From contig JALZUP010000198.1 in NCBI GenBank assembly GCA_023301505.1, positions 1-40,733 on the forward strand: 40,733 nucleotides of DNA, read 5' to 3'. Below the pieces are notes generated by a model, which saw only the letters and a list, made by a program, of their open reading frames with translations, was not told the origin of the DNA and did not search any database. This document shows positions 8,111-15,784 of the stretch, piece by piece. This DNA is from Robiginitomaculum sp. GTDB taxonomy: Bacteria > Pseudomonadota > Alphaproteobacteria > Caulobacterales > Maricaulaceae. Numbering within the stretch: position 1 is the stretch's first letter; each line of letters begins with the position of its first letter. The position numbers and the translations under genes were made by a program.

Positions 8111-8332
8111 AAACCAGGTGGTTAATTTGTGGCCGTGGCTAAGTCGTTCAGTCGGCTATTCGCAAACACTTTCCACCTCTGCGGGGCCGCAGTTAGCGAG
8201 TTTTCCAAGGCTCAGAAGAAAATCGTAATCGCCTGACTGTCTTAGCCCACGATCGCCAGACTGCCAGAATTTAAACGGCTCCAAGGCCAATCCCCAAAAA
8301 TCGGGGGTATTCTGCGCGATTATCGCTCAGGC

Positions 8333-8349
8333 TGGTTGCTTTGCGACCA
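8333..8349. promoter_or_regulatory. Palindromic activator site before heme oxygenase gene
   Basis: TGGTTGC-TTT-GCGACCA matches the shared palindrome at 13 of 14 positions. It lies 90 bp before the heme oxygenase start, but no sigma-54 promoter is found between them. Confidence 0.6.
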
Positions 8350-8438
8350 GAAAGCGGGTCAGGTATAGCATTGGCTTATTGCGACACACATAACGTCCGC
8401 TCTGCTACCGCCGCGCATTCTTCACTCAAAAGCCCAGC

Positions 8439-9026
8439 ATGAACCCACCAAAAACGGAAGAACTGGCCAACTTTCGCCAGCGGCTGAGAATCGAAACGCG
8501 CGAGGCTCACCAGCGGCTGGATGATTTCATGCAAGGACTCGATCCGTTTGGTTCGGTAGGCAATTACGCACACTACCTAGAAGGCATGAGGCAACTTCAC
8601 GCGGTTGCTCACCAAAGTGTTCAATGGGCAGAACTTCAAACTGGAATGACTGCTCGCACGGTAGGTCTTGGTCGGCTGATCGAGAGCGATCTCAAATCGA
8701 CGGGCACCGATCTAAAAAACAAAGCTCCAGTTGCCATCCAAGGACTAGTCGAAAAATCAGCGGCGGAAAAATGGGGCGAAGCCTACGTGATGGAGGGTTC
8801 AGCGCTCGGCGGAAGCATGCTCTACAAATCCGCCACTGCACAACTGCCCGGTGGACTGGGCACGCGATACCTGCATCAACTATCGCTTGATGTCTCGCAG
8901 CGTTGGCCGATCTTCGTCAAAGCGTTATCCGCAGCAGATCAATCGGCAGAAAGCTTTCCCGTTCACGAATCGGTCAAAGCAGCCACAGAATTGTTTGATC
9001 ACGCCTTTAAGATTTTCAGCAGGTAG
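8439..9026 (+). CDS. bphO: Biliverdin-producing heme oxygenase
   Basis: Heme oxygenases open the heme ring to biliverdin, CO and iron using a reductant. The family features are visible: the proximal heme-ligand His in TREAHQRLD (His24), and the distal helix segment YVMEGSALGGSML at about residue 110. The length, 195 residues, is typical of the bacterial phytochrome-linked form. Its product biliverdin is the chromophore of the phytochrome encoded 55 bp downstream on the same strand, so the two genes almost certainly form an operon and the name bphO is justified by context. The ATG at 8439 has no strong ribosome binding site. The protein is cytoplasmic. Confidence 0.92.
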   Translation: MNPPKTEELANFRQRLRIETREAHQRLDDFMQGLDPFGSVGNYAHYLEGMRQLHAVAHQSVQWAELQTGMTARTVGLGRLIESDLKSTGTDLKNKAPVAIQGLVEKSAAEKWGEAYVMEGSALGGSMLYKSATAQLPGGLGTRYLHQLSLDVSQRWPIFVKALSAADQSAESFPVHESVKAATELFDHAFKIFSR

Positions 9027-9081
9027 CGAAGCCCGCCTCAGCCCCCTCGTCCGACCGCACAAATTTTCCAAGGAGTCATCT

Positions 9082-11643
9082 TTGAAGACGCCAGAAGAAA
9101 TCGCACTTCACAACTGCGAGTCTGAGCCCATTCACATTCCGGGATATGTGCAATCTCACGGGGCGATAATCGGCTTTGACAAAGCTGACTTTACCGTCAA
9201 TTACAAGACAGACAATCTCGATTCATTAATTGCTCAAGCGGATCCGATCGAGCTCGGGCAAACGTTCCTTGAGGCCTGCACGAATAAGAAACTGATTCAT
9301 TCAGTCCGCAACGCGATGGGACTGCCAACGATCACCACTCAGCGCGAGCGGCTTGGTGTGTTTGATTTTGGCAAGCAAAAACATGATGTGGCCGTTCACA
9401 TCCATGAAGAAACCGTCATCTTAGAAATTGAGCAGCTGGTCTCGCCAGCGGATGCCCCCTCGGACAACATCTCGCGCGTTCGAGGAATGCTTTCGCAGCT
9501 CAATGTTTATGGTGAGCTTCAGGATTTGCTCGATTCTGGAGTCAAGGCGTTGCGCGAGTTGACGGGGTTTGATCGCGTGATGGGTTACCGCTTTCTGGAA
9601 AACGGAGACGGTGAAGTCATTGCCGAAGCGCGGAGTCCGTCCGTGGAGCCGTTTCTTGGATTGCGTTATCCGGCCTATGACATCCCGCCTCAAGTCCGAC
9701 GTGTTGCGTTGAAAATGCCGTTTCGAAACATCGTCGACGTTCAAGACACCAACGCGAGCATCATTGGCCGTATTGAAAAGCCACTCGATTTAACGTTGAC
9801 TCACTTGCGTGGTGTTTCGCCAATCCATCTTGAATATCTGACCAACATGGGTGTAGGGTCTTCGATGAACATTTCGATCATCGTCCGCGGTGAACTGTGG
9901 GGGTTGTTCGCGTTTCATCATCGACGGCCAAAACGGTTGACGCCCGATCATCGCGGCATCTGTGAGTTATTTGGGCAACTGTTTTCAATGCAGCTCCAGC
10001 AAGACATTGAACGCGAATTGATCGAACGAAGAAAGCGAGCCCAGTCGACACGTTTAGCTTTTAGGCACACGGAATCCGATTCGTTGGTTGATGTTTTTGG
10101 GCAGTTAGGGGAGGCGATTGCCGAGTCTGTGCGAGCTGATGGAATCGCACTTGTGCAAGCCGATGACATTCTGACTCACGGTGACACGCCAAGCGAAACA
10201 TTTATCCGGCAACTTGTTTCGGTTTCGGATGATGAAATGTTTGTTGTCGACAGCTTTGCCAGTATGAATCAACTTCCGCCTGGGGAGCCCCACAAATCGG
10301 CTGGAGCAGTCGTGACTTCTGTCGACGCCAACCGCCGCGTCTTGATTGTCTACTTTCGCAACGAAATTATCGAAAATGTGCGATGGGGTGGGGCGCCGGA
10401 AAAGCAAGTGACCCTTGGCCCCAACGGACCGCGACTATCACCACGTGGTTCGTTTGGTGAATACACAGAATCGGTAACAGGAAAATGTGAGCCTTGGAAT
10501 CAGGGAGATGTCTCGGCGGCGTTAGAGCTTCGCGGCGTCGTTTTGGATCTGGTTTTCCAAGATTCCGAACGATCCAAAGAAGTGTGGTCGAAACAGAGGA
10601 ACTACCAAAATTTATTGGTGGCCGAGCTTAACCATCGTGTCAAAAACATCCTTGCTCTTGTTCGTTCAATTAGCCAGCAAACGAGTGACTCAGCAGTTTC
10701 GCTGGAAGCTTACGTGCAATCGTTCGAGAAAAGGATATCCGCGCTGGCAACCGCTCATGATCTGATCGGCAGCAGCGGCTTGCAGTTTGCCAGCTTAGAG
10801 GGTCTTTTGACTAGAGAGATCAAACCGTACCTCAACACTCGCCAAGACATCACTGTTGCTGGCGATCCGATTGGGTTGCGACCAGAAGTGGCTCCGATAC
10901 TTGCGTTGGTCTTTCACGAGTTGGTTTCCAATTCCGTTAAGCACGGTGCACTTTCCTCAAATGTTGGCGTGCTCTCGATCAAGTGGCACCGCGACGCTGG
11001 TGGTGTTGCACTGGACTGGGGCGAGAGCAAACTTCGTGGCATACAACCGCCGACACACCGCGGGTTTGGGTTGACTTTGATCGAGCAAGCGATTCCATAC
11101 GAGTGCGGTGGTAAAGTATCGCTGAGTTTTAAAGATGATGGGCTGCGTGTCAAAATCTGGCTACCCAGCGAGGCGGTCACAGTGCCTGATCAGCAGCCAC
11201 CAAAACCGCAGATCGTTGGGAACTCAAAAAAGCTGCTCGGCAATCTCCCGGTTAAAGCCATCAGCGAATCTGATACGTCGTTAGACCAGAAAAGCATTTT
11301 GATCGTCGAAGATAAAATGGTTTTGGCATTGGAGATGAAAAGGATATTTAACAACTTTGGCTACGATCAGGTTTTCGCTGCCCCTGATAGTCCAACAGCT
11401 GTCCCAGTGATTGAGTCGGAGCGGCTCGCAATGGCGGTGCTCGACATCAATCTTGGGCAGGTCACCAGTTTTAATTTGGCGATCATGTTGCAAAAGAAGA
11501 AAATTCCTTTTGTGTTTGTCAGCGGCCACGATGGCAATTTCGATATTCCAACCGAACTTGCTGATGTTCCTCGGCTAACCAAGCCTGTCGATCAAGCGGA
11601 CTTGGAACGTGTCGTCAAAAAATTGACTGGAGGTGGCGTATGA
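9082..11643 (+). CDS. bphP: Bacteriophytochrome hybrid histidine kinase (PAS-GAF-PHY-HWE kinase-receiver)
   Basis: A red/far-red light sensor of 853 residues. I placed the start at TTG 9082 because AAGGAG lies seven bases upstream; a longer in-frame ATG at 8851 lies inside the heme oxygenase gene. The biliverdin-attaching Cys12 (HNCESEPIHIPG) is followed by the PAS domain (to about 110). The GAF domain (about 125-300) carries RYPAYDIP (Asp200-Ile-Pro) and the chromophore-contacting His249 (SPIHLEYL). The PHY domain (about 310-500) has its tongue motif PRGSF. A kinase of the HWE/HisKA_2 class follows, with phospho-acceptor His518 (ELNHRVKNIL) and an ATPase domain (NSVKHGALS, GFGLTLIEQA). A receiver domain closes the protein, with phospho-acceptor Asp788 (VLDINLG) and KPVD. 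The gene overlaps the following receiver gene by four bases (ATGA). Confidence 0.95.
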   Translation: MKTPEEIALHNCESEPIHIPGYVQSHGAIIGFDKADFTVNYKTDNLDSLIAQADPIELGQTFLEACTNKKLIHSVRNAMGLPTITTQRERLGVFDFGKQKHDVAVHIHEETVILEIEQLVSPADAPSDNISRVRGMLSQLNVYGELQDLLDSGVKALRELTGFDRVMGYRFLENGDGEVIAEARSPSVEPFLGLRYPAYDIPPQVRRVALKMPFRNIVDVQDTNASIIGRIEKPLDLTLTHLRGVSPIHLEYLTNMGVGSSMNISIIVRGELWGLFAFHHRRPKRLTPDHRGICELFGQLFSMQLQQDIERELIERRKRAQSTRLAFRHTESDSLVDVFGQLGEAIAESVRADGIALVQADDILTHGDTPSETFIRQLVSVSDDEMFVVDSFASMNQLPPGEPHKSAGAVVTSVDANRRVLIVYFRNEIIENVRWGGAPEKQVTLGPNGPRLSPRGSFGEYTESVTGKCEPWNQGDVSAALELRGVVLDLVFQDSERSKEVWSKQRNYQNLLVAELNHRVKNILALVRSISQQTSDSAVSLEAYVQSFEKRISALATAHDLIGSSGLQFASLEGLLTREIKPYLNTRQDITVAGDPIGLRPEVAPILALVFHELVSNSVKHGALSSNVGVLSIKWHRDAGGVALDWGESKLRGIQPPTHRGFGLTLIEQAIPYECGGKVSLSFKDDGLRVKIWLPSEAVTVPDQQPPKPQIVGNSKKLLGNLPVKAISESDTSLDQKSILIVEDKMVLALEMKRIFNNFGYDQVFAAPDSPTAVPVIESERLAMAVLDINLGQVTSFNLAIMLQKKKIPFVFVSGHDGNFDIPTELADVPRLTKPVDQADLERVVKKLTGGGV

Positions 11644-12035
11644 AGACCGTTCTTATCTTAGAGGATGAATCGCGGCTCTCAAGTGCGTGGCAGTCCGCGT
11701 TAGAAGAGGTAGGGTTTCGTGTGTTCGTCGAATCGACTTCGGAGGATGCGGTGGCAACCCTTGCTGCGGAGCAAGTCGACGTGGTCGTGGTGGACATGCT
11801 GATTCGTGATCACGAATCAGGGATTCGGCCAAAGGGCGGGCTTAGTTTTCTAACGCATGTTCATTTGAACGTCGAAAATTCCCCGAAGGTGATTGCCGTA
11901 ACCGGTTCCAGCCCCGATTTGAAATTACTTAGTTACGCACAATTACTTAAAGCCGACTTGCGACTAGAAAAACCCTTCGCACCCGAAGAGTTGACTTGGC
12001 GAGTGCAAAGGCTTTGCGAGCACGACAAGGATTGA
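11640..12035 (+). CDS. Single-domain response regulator
   Basis: A stand-alone receiver domain of 131 residues with the acidic pocket Glu8-Asp9, phospho-acceptor Asp52 (VVVVDML), the conserved Thr/Ser switch region (VIAVTGSS) and Lys in LEKPF. There is no output domain, so it probably passes phosphate on (for instance to an HPt protein) or acts by binding a partner. Its start codon overlaps the phytochrome stop codon, so translation is coupled and it is very likely the direct partner of that kinase. Small REC proteins like this are common partners of bacteriophytochromes. It is convergent with the BON gene, 54 bp away. Confidence 0.92.
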   Translation: MKTVLILEDESRLSSAWQSALEEVGFRVFVESTSEDAVATLAAEQVDVVVVDMLIRDHESGIRPKGGLSFLTHVHLNVENSPKVIAVTGSSPDLKLLSYAQLLKADLRLEKPFAPEELTWRVQRLCEHDKD

Positions 12036-12089
12036 ACTACCCAAGCGAAGCCTCAAAAGGCTCTCCCGTCTCCAAGACACCGCCAACGA

Positions 12090-12380
12090 CTAGGCTTGCA
12101 ACACTCCATCGCGTCGTTCCGTTTTTTGTTGAACTACGATTTTATCAACCAGCGAAACAACCCCAGCCATGCTCTGGCTGGTGAGTGCGATTTGCTTTTC
12201 ATAATAGGATTGCACCGAGCCAGTCAAAGTAACTTCACCTCGGTCGACTTGGATTTCAATGTTTCTGAGCGTTGCAAAATGCCGGCTGCGAAGAAAACAC
12301 GAAACACGTTGGCGAATTTTCGCATTAGAATCCGCCAGCTTAACTGGTCTCTCTCTTCGAACTCTATTTATCAGTTGCAT
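12090..12380 (-). CDS. BON-domain protein
   Basis: 96 residues, almost entirely one BON domain: a helix-rich start (KIRQRVSCFLRSRHFATLRNI), then IEIQVDRGEVTLTGSVQSYYEK, the characteristic strand-turn-strand with conserved Gly, and a final helix/strand pair (VVSLVDKIVV). BON domains bind phospholipids or other hydrophobic ligands and occur in envelope stress proteins such as OsmY. Here no signal peptide is seen, so location is uncertain. It is transcribed away from the HPt gene, from its own sigma-54 promoter 67 bp upstream (12448-12462), and shares the activator sites with that gene. Confidence 0.85.
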   Translation of the reverse strand: MQLINRVRRERPVKLADSNAKIRQRVSCFLRSRHFATLRNIEIQVDRGEVTLTGSVQSYYEKQIALTSQSMAGVVSLVDKIVVQQKTERRDGVLQA

Positions 12381-12447
12381 TACGGTGTTCCTTTGATTTA
12401 AAAAGAATACGGGCGGTCACAGTTCAAAAGGGTCGAAGTAGTCAGTT

Positions 12448-12462
12448 GCATCTGCCGTGCCA
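12448..12462 (-). promoter_or_regulatory. Sigma-54 promoter of BON gene (P2)
   Basis: Minus-strand TTGGCACGGCAGATGC: GG and GC ten bases apart, one base from consensus. It sits 67 bp before the BON start and 66 bp from the nearest activator site. Confidence 0.8.
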
Positions 12463-12528
12463 AACCAAGTTTTCGATAGTGAATGACAAATTTTACGCAC
12501 CCATCCCTCCAAAACGCATTTTCGTGAT

Positions 12529-12566
12529 TGGTCTTCTGGCGACCAGCGATGGTCGCACGGCGACCA
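12529..12566. promoter_or_regulatory. Tandem palindromic activator sites, BON/HPt
   Basis: Site one is TGGTCTT-CTG-GCGACCA (12529-12545). Site two is TGGTCGC-ACG-GCGACCA (12550-12566), a perfect 7-bp palindrome with a 3-bp spacer. Their centres are 21 bp, two helical turns, apart. Such paired upstream sites are typical of NtrC-family activators. The right-facing promoter begins 100 bp away. Confidence 0.75.
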
Positions 12567-12665
12567 ACCTCGGCAAATTTGCTCAATTTAATTCCATGGC
12601 TTTGGAGAAAATCTATGGCGAGCAGTTCCTGTTTTATCGCTCTTCACGTTTGTTTTGCACAGGGT

Positions 12666-12680
12666 TGGCACACTAAATGC
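12666..12680 (+). promoter_or_regulatory. Sigma-54 promoter of HPt gene (P3)
   Basis: TTGGCACACTAAATGC: GG and GC spaced by ten bases, one base from consensus. The expected transcript start is near 12692, leaving a leader of about 70 bases before the HPt start. Confidence 0.8.
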
Positions 12681-12760
12681 AGTCGTAGACGCTCATTAAA
12701 TTAGCCATAGTTGCGTGGCCGTTGTCGCGATGGCGGCTCGATCCAGAAAGAACTGTCAAT

Positions 12761-13156
12761 ATGAAGCCGGATGAATCGAAGATGGACAAGTCACTTGCCG
12801 GAAAACGGTCCGGCAAGCAACTTGTTCTGGTCGAGTATGAGAAATCCTTACAGCGACTTGGAGGCGACAAAGAATTGTTCAGTGAGTTTGTCGACATCTT
12901 CATGGCGGACTCGCCAAAGATGATCGACGACATTTGTTCAGCTATTGAAACAGCAGATGCGTTAGCACTTGAGAAGTCGGCTCACGCACTCAAGGGGTTA
13001 ATGTCAAATTTCGGTGCAAAACCATGTTGCGACATGGCGCTGTCACTGGAGATCGCGGGGCGTGAGCAGATGTTGTCGGAGGTGGATGACCAATTGCCGA
13101 GGCTCCGCGAGTTGTATGCAGAACTGTGTTCGGAACTAGCCTCAATCTCTGGTTGA
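12761..13156 (+). CDS. Histidine phosphotransfer (HPt) protein
   Basis: 131 residues. The HPt signature is clear: EKSAHALKGLMSNFGA, with phospho-accepting His75 and the following Lys-Gly. The domain covers about residues 25-125 and is all helical. HPt proteins shuttle phosphate between receiver domains, for example from the receiver of a hybrid kinase to a response regulator. Two hybrid kinases (phytochrome, LOV kinase) and an NtrC-type regulator are encoded around it, which makes it a plausible common relay; this is inference. ATG at 12761 was chosen because it follows the sigma-54 leader; an in-frame TTG at 12722 and ATG at 12782 are possible. Neither start has a strong ribosome binding site. 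Confidence 0.88.
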   Translation: MKPDESKMDKSLAGKRSGKQLVLVEYEKSLQRLGGDKELFSEFVDIFMADSPKMIDDICSAIETADALALEKSAHALKGLMSNFGAKPCCDMALSLEIAGREQMLSEVDDQLPRLRELYAELCSELASISG

Positions 13157-13264
13157 ACCTTTAGTTAGAGTTGTTCAAGCCACCTACACAGCAGTTCGCC
13201 TGTCGCTGAAGAATAGTCCCGAAATAACTTCCTGATTTGTGAGTGAGGAGAGCCTTGGGCACAG

Positions 13265-13323
13265 CACGCTTTCGGTTCGGAGAACCGAGCGACATTGTCG
13301 CTCAGCTTTCCAAGCTGTTAGCG
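13265..13323 (+). repeat. Cloverleaf repeat, copy D (all stems perfect)
   Basis: The best copy. Outer stem ACGCT (13265-13269) pairs with AGCGT (13319-13323). Between them, hairpin 1 is GGTTC-GGA-GAACC (13273-13285), hairpin 2 is GAGCGAC-ATT-GTCGCTC (13286-13302) and hairpin 3 is AGCTT-TCC-AAGCT (13303-13315). The three hairpins touch with no linker; three bases (TTC and GTT) join each side to the outer stem. The flank AAACACGAAA after it is shared with copy E. Confidence 0.95.
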
Positions 13324-13449
13324 TAAACACGAAACTTTCCGTGCCCGCTCCTGAGGTGATGTGCTCTGGGGCCGGGGAAAACCTGCCACTTCCAAGCAAA
13401 AGACGAATTTATGAACTCAAGAAGTCTTTACGATGATGACACAATTGAT

Positions 13450-13490
13450 TTGGCAGGGTTAAAGCGTCGAATCCCTTTTGCTGGTATAAT
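13450..13490 (+). promoter_or_regulatory. Candidate promoters of the activator gene
   Basis: An extended -10 box TGGTATAAT (13482-13490) could serve the housekeeping sigma factor, although no good -35 is seen. Alternatively TTGGCAG-GGTTA-AAGC (13450-13465) is a sigma-54-like match, two bases off the consensus of this window, with correct GG-N10-GC spacing. Confidence 0.4.
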
Positions 13491-13509
13491 TTCAGCTAAG
13501 GGAGGCGAC

Positions 13510-14967
13510 ATGCCGCGAATTTTAGCCATTGATGATGACCGCACCGTTTTGCGGTTGATCGAAAAAGCGTTTGAACAATCTGATGTAGAGCTCACCGCTG
13601 TAGCGACAGCCGAAGAGGGGCTGCCACTGTTGGTGGACGGTAAGGTAGACGTATGTTTGCTGGACATCATGCTGCCGGAAATGAGCGGGCTGGAGCTCGC
13701 GCGGAAGATTCGTTCGATTGATGCCCGCCTGCCAGTCATCTTTATCACGTCCATGGACGACAGCGATACCGCGATCGAAGCGATGAAGTTGGGGGCTTAC
13801 GAGTTCTGTACTAAACCGCTGGACATTCGACAGGTCCAAGACTTCGTTGAACGTGCCTTTAATACGCGCCGGTTGATGCGGTCGCCGGTGACGTTCGGTG
13901 ATAGCGGTGAATTGCCGTTGGGCGGCGGGGACCAACTGGTCGGCAAAAGCCCAAGAATGGTCGAAGTCTACAAGCAGATCGGACGCGTCGCTGCCCAAAA
14001 AGTTCCTGTACTGATTCGCGGCGAAAGCGGAACGGGAAAAGAGTTGATCGCCCGAGCGATCTACCAGCACAGCCAACGTGATCAAGAGTGTTATCTTGCG
14101 GTCAACTGCGCAGCGTTGTCAGAGACGCTTTTGGAAAGTGAATTGTTCGGCCACGAGAAAGGTGCTTTCACAGGGGCAGAGCGTCGGCATGTCGGCAAAT
14201 TCGAACAGTGTAGCCAAGGGACAATTTTCCTTGATGAGATCGGCGATATGTCGCCGTTGCTTCAGAGTAAGGTACTGCGTCTGCTCCAAGAGCAGAAGTT
14301 TGAACGCGTTGGTGGAACGAAAACAATCGACACTGACGCGCGAATCGTTTCGGCTACGAACCGAAACCTTGAGCAGATGATCGAAGAGAACGAGTACCGC
14401 CTCGATCTTTTCCATCGCATCAACGCCTTTGAGATTCATTTGCCGCCTTTGCGCGAGCGGGGTGGTGATGTTGATTTGCTGACCAGCTTCTTCATTCGAA
14501 AGTTTGCCCGACAGCTAGGTAAAAAAGTCGAAGGGATTTCGCCCGAAGCAGTCAAACTGTTGCACAACTACGATTGGCCGGGAAACGTGCGCGAGCTTCA
14601 AAGCGTTATTCGCCGTTCTTTGCTAATGGCAACTGGCCCTGTCATTGTGCCTGAGAATATTAACGCCGAGCTACACAGGCATGACGGGGCTAAAGAAGGT
14701 GTTGCCGTCGTCGGCTCAACTTTTAGTGACATTAGTGTTGATTCGTTCGTGCAAAGTCGTATCGACGAGGGTTCCAGTGGCATTTACGCCGAATCGTTGG
14801 AGATGATGGAGCGGAAGTTGCTGACCAAAATTCTTGTTCACACCTCCGGAAATCAATCACAAGCCGCAGAATTGCTTGGGATCACCCGTGGCAGTCTTCG
14901 GACCAAGATCCGGTCGCTTGGCATCGTGATCGAACAAGTTGTTTCTGCAGACCAAATCGGGGGGTGA
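13510..14967 (+). CDS. NtrC-family sigma-54-dependent response regulator
   Basis: 485 residues in the classical order. The receiver (about 1-120) has the acidic pocket Asp8-Asp9-Asp10, phospho-acceptor Asp52 (LLDIMLPEMSG) and KPLD. The AAA+ domain (about 140-375) has Walker A GESGTGKE (about residue 171), the sigma-54-contacting loop GAFTGA (218-223) and Walker B IFLDEIGD. The C-terminal Fis-type helix-turn-helix is NQSQAAELLGITRGSLRTKI (near 450-475). It hydrolyses ATP to open sigma-54 promoters. The start at ATG 13510 follows AGGGAGG; a longer frame from 13411 is rejected. It lies in the same island as five sigma-54 promoters and their shared palindromes, so it is the prime candidate to bind these. 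That binding is inference. Confidence 0.95.
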   Translation: MPRILAIDDDRTVLRLIEKAFEQSDVELTAVATAEEGLPLLVDGKVDVCLLDIMLPEMSGLELARKIRSIDARLPVIFITSMDDSDTAIEAMKLGAYEFCTKPLDIRQVQDFVERAFNTRRLMRSPVTFGDSGELPLGGGDQLVGKSPRMVEVYKQIGRVAAQKVPVLIRGESGTGKELIARAIYQHSQRDQECYLAVNCAALSETLLESELFGHEKGAFTGAERRHVGKFEQCSQGTIFLDEIGDMSPLLQSKVLRLLQEQKFERVGGTKTIDTDARIVSATNRNLEQMIEENEYRLDLFHRINAFEIHLPPLRERGGDVDLLTSFFIRKFARQLGKKVEGISPEAVKLLHNYDWPGNVRELQSVIRRSLLMATGPVIVPENINAELHRHDGAKEGVAVVGSTFSDISVDSFVQSRIDEGSSGIYAESLEMMERKLLTKILVHTSGNQSQAAELLGITRGSLRTKIRSLGIVIEQVVSADQIGG

Positions 14968-15381
14968 TTCCGCTTCTTGGTTCCCTGCAGCAAAAGCTTG
15001 TTGGACTTCCAAGCTGACGGCTGAAACGCAGGTTTAATCCGTTCAAAGTAGCGGGTTGGGTTCACTAAGAAGAGGGCACGCAGTAACTTTCGTGTTTGCG
15101 CCACCAGCTTGGAAAGCTGAGCGACAATGTCGCTCGGTTCTCCGAACCGTCAGCGTGAGTTGCCAAGGTGCTTGAAATCATTAGAGCCGTGTCCGAATCG
15201 GGAATCTGTTCAGGACAGTTCCCAAGGTCCGGCCCAAAATCCACACTTAATTACGACTGGAGGGTGGTTTTTTCAGTGTTTGCGGACTGAAATGTAAAAA
15301 AAGCAGATAGGCTGTAAGCATGGCCGTTTTGGCGAGTATTCAGTAACAGAACAAGCATTTTCTCAAGCTGGAGTGACGAAC
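14968..15381. other. Intergenic region with cloverleaf copy E
   Basis: 414 bp between the activator gene and the hibernation factor gene. It holds cloverleaf copy E (15098-15156) with its conserved flank box (15188-15204). No sigma-54 motif is found before the hibernation factor gene. Confidence 0.6.
15098..15156 (-). repeat. Cloverleaf repeat, copy E
   Basis: 59 bp, inverted relative to copies A-D. All three hairpins are perfect. The outer stem ACGCT/GGCGC keeps three Watson-Crick pairs and one G-T pair. Flanks AAACACGAAA on one side and a TCCCGATTCGGACACGG box (15188-15204) on the other are shared with copies D and F respectively. Confidence 0.93.
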
Positions 15382-15717
15382 ATGAAATTGTATATCCACG
15401 ACAAACAGAGGCTTCTAGGTCAGGCAGCCATTGACCGCATTGAGTCACGGGCAAAGGCTGCTTTTGGCAAGTTTCGCGACGACGTAAAATCTATTGTGAT
15501 CACAGTCGAAGGCGTCAACGGCCCCCGAGAAGGAATCGACCGAGCTTGCAAGATCCTTGTGAAACTGCGAAACCGAAAAGAGTTCTTCCTCGCTGACAAA
15601 GATGTGTCTGCTTCGAAAGTGATCGCATCGGCGATTGAGCGTGTTAGCCGTTCCGTCGGACGGAAGCTTAGTCGCAGACGTAACCGTGGCTATGCGAGAA
15701 TACAATTTGAGACTTAA
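15382..15717 (+). CDS. Ribosome hibernation promoting factor / sigma-54 modulation family (short form)
   Basis: 111 residues matching the HPF/YfiA fold: strand-helix start (KLYIHDKQRLLGQAAIDRIESRAKAAF), the central strands SIVITVEGVNG, CKILVKLRN, and a second helix DVSASKVIASAIERVSRSVGRKL. The family binds the 30S decoding region and stops translation in resting cells. It lacks the C-terminal dimerisation domain of long HPF, so it is a short-type factor. The start is ATG 15382 with GGAG eight bases upstream; a GTG nine bases earlier is less likely. A hairpin terminator overlaps its stop codon. It is flanked by cloverleaf repeats on both sides. In many bacteria HPF genes sit next to rpoN; none is seen here. 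Confidence 0.85.
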   Translation: MKLYIHDKQRLLGQAAIDRIESRAKAAFGKFRDDVKSIVITVEGVNGPREGIDRACKILVKLRNRKEFFLADKDVSASKVIASAIERVSRSVGRKLSRRRNRGYARIQFET

Positions 15718-15745
15718 GCAAGTCTTTGATTTTGCTTAAGCTTTT
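15713..15745 (+). terminator. Rho-independent terminator of the hibernation factor gene
   Basis: CTTAAGCAA (15713-15721) pairs with TTGCTTAAG (15732-15740) over nine bases, followed by CTTTTGGG. The stem begins inside the stop codon region of the gene. Confidence 0.75.
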
Positions 15746-15784
15746 GGGCAGGCCAGGAACTGCAAAGAATGAAGTTCCTAGTTT

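Larger units (their letters stand above)
7864..8438. other. Divergent intergenic region: sigma-54 promoter, cloverleaf copy C, palindromes
   Basis: A 575-bp region between doxX (minus) and the heme oxygenase gene (plus). It holds a sigma-54 promoter reading left (7936-7950), a weak activator-site match (8012-8028), cloverleaf copy C (8052-8110) and a strong activator-site match (8333-8349). I see no clear promoter for the heme oxygenase gene. Confidence 0.65.
12381..12760. other. Divergent sigma-54 control region, BON / HPt
   Basis: 380 bp without a gene. It holds a left-facing sigma-54 promoter (12448-12462), two tandem palindromic activator sites (12529-12545 and 12550-12566) and a right-facing sigma-54 promoter (12666-12680). 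Small open frames here overlap these sites and look non-coding. Confidence 0.8.
13157..13509. other. Intergenic region before the sigma-54 activator gene
   Basis: 353 bp. It holds cloverleaf copy D and two overlapping promoter candidates (13450-13490) just before the activator gene. A longer in-frame start at 13411 runs through these elements and is unlikely. Confidence 0.6.

Noticed and set aside
8851-9081. N-terminal extension of the phytochrome
   Set aside because: It overlaps the heme oxygenase gene in another frame; the TTG at 9082 has a strong ribosome binding site and gives the canonical Cys12 position.
12446-12676. 76-codon open frame between BON and HPt genes
   Set aside because: It covers both activator palindromes and ends in the sigma-54 promoter; no ribosome binding site.
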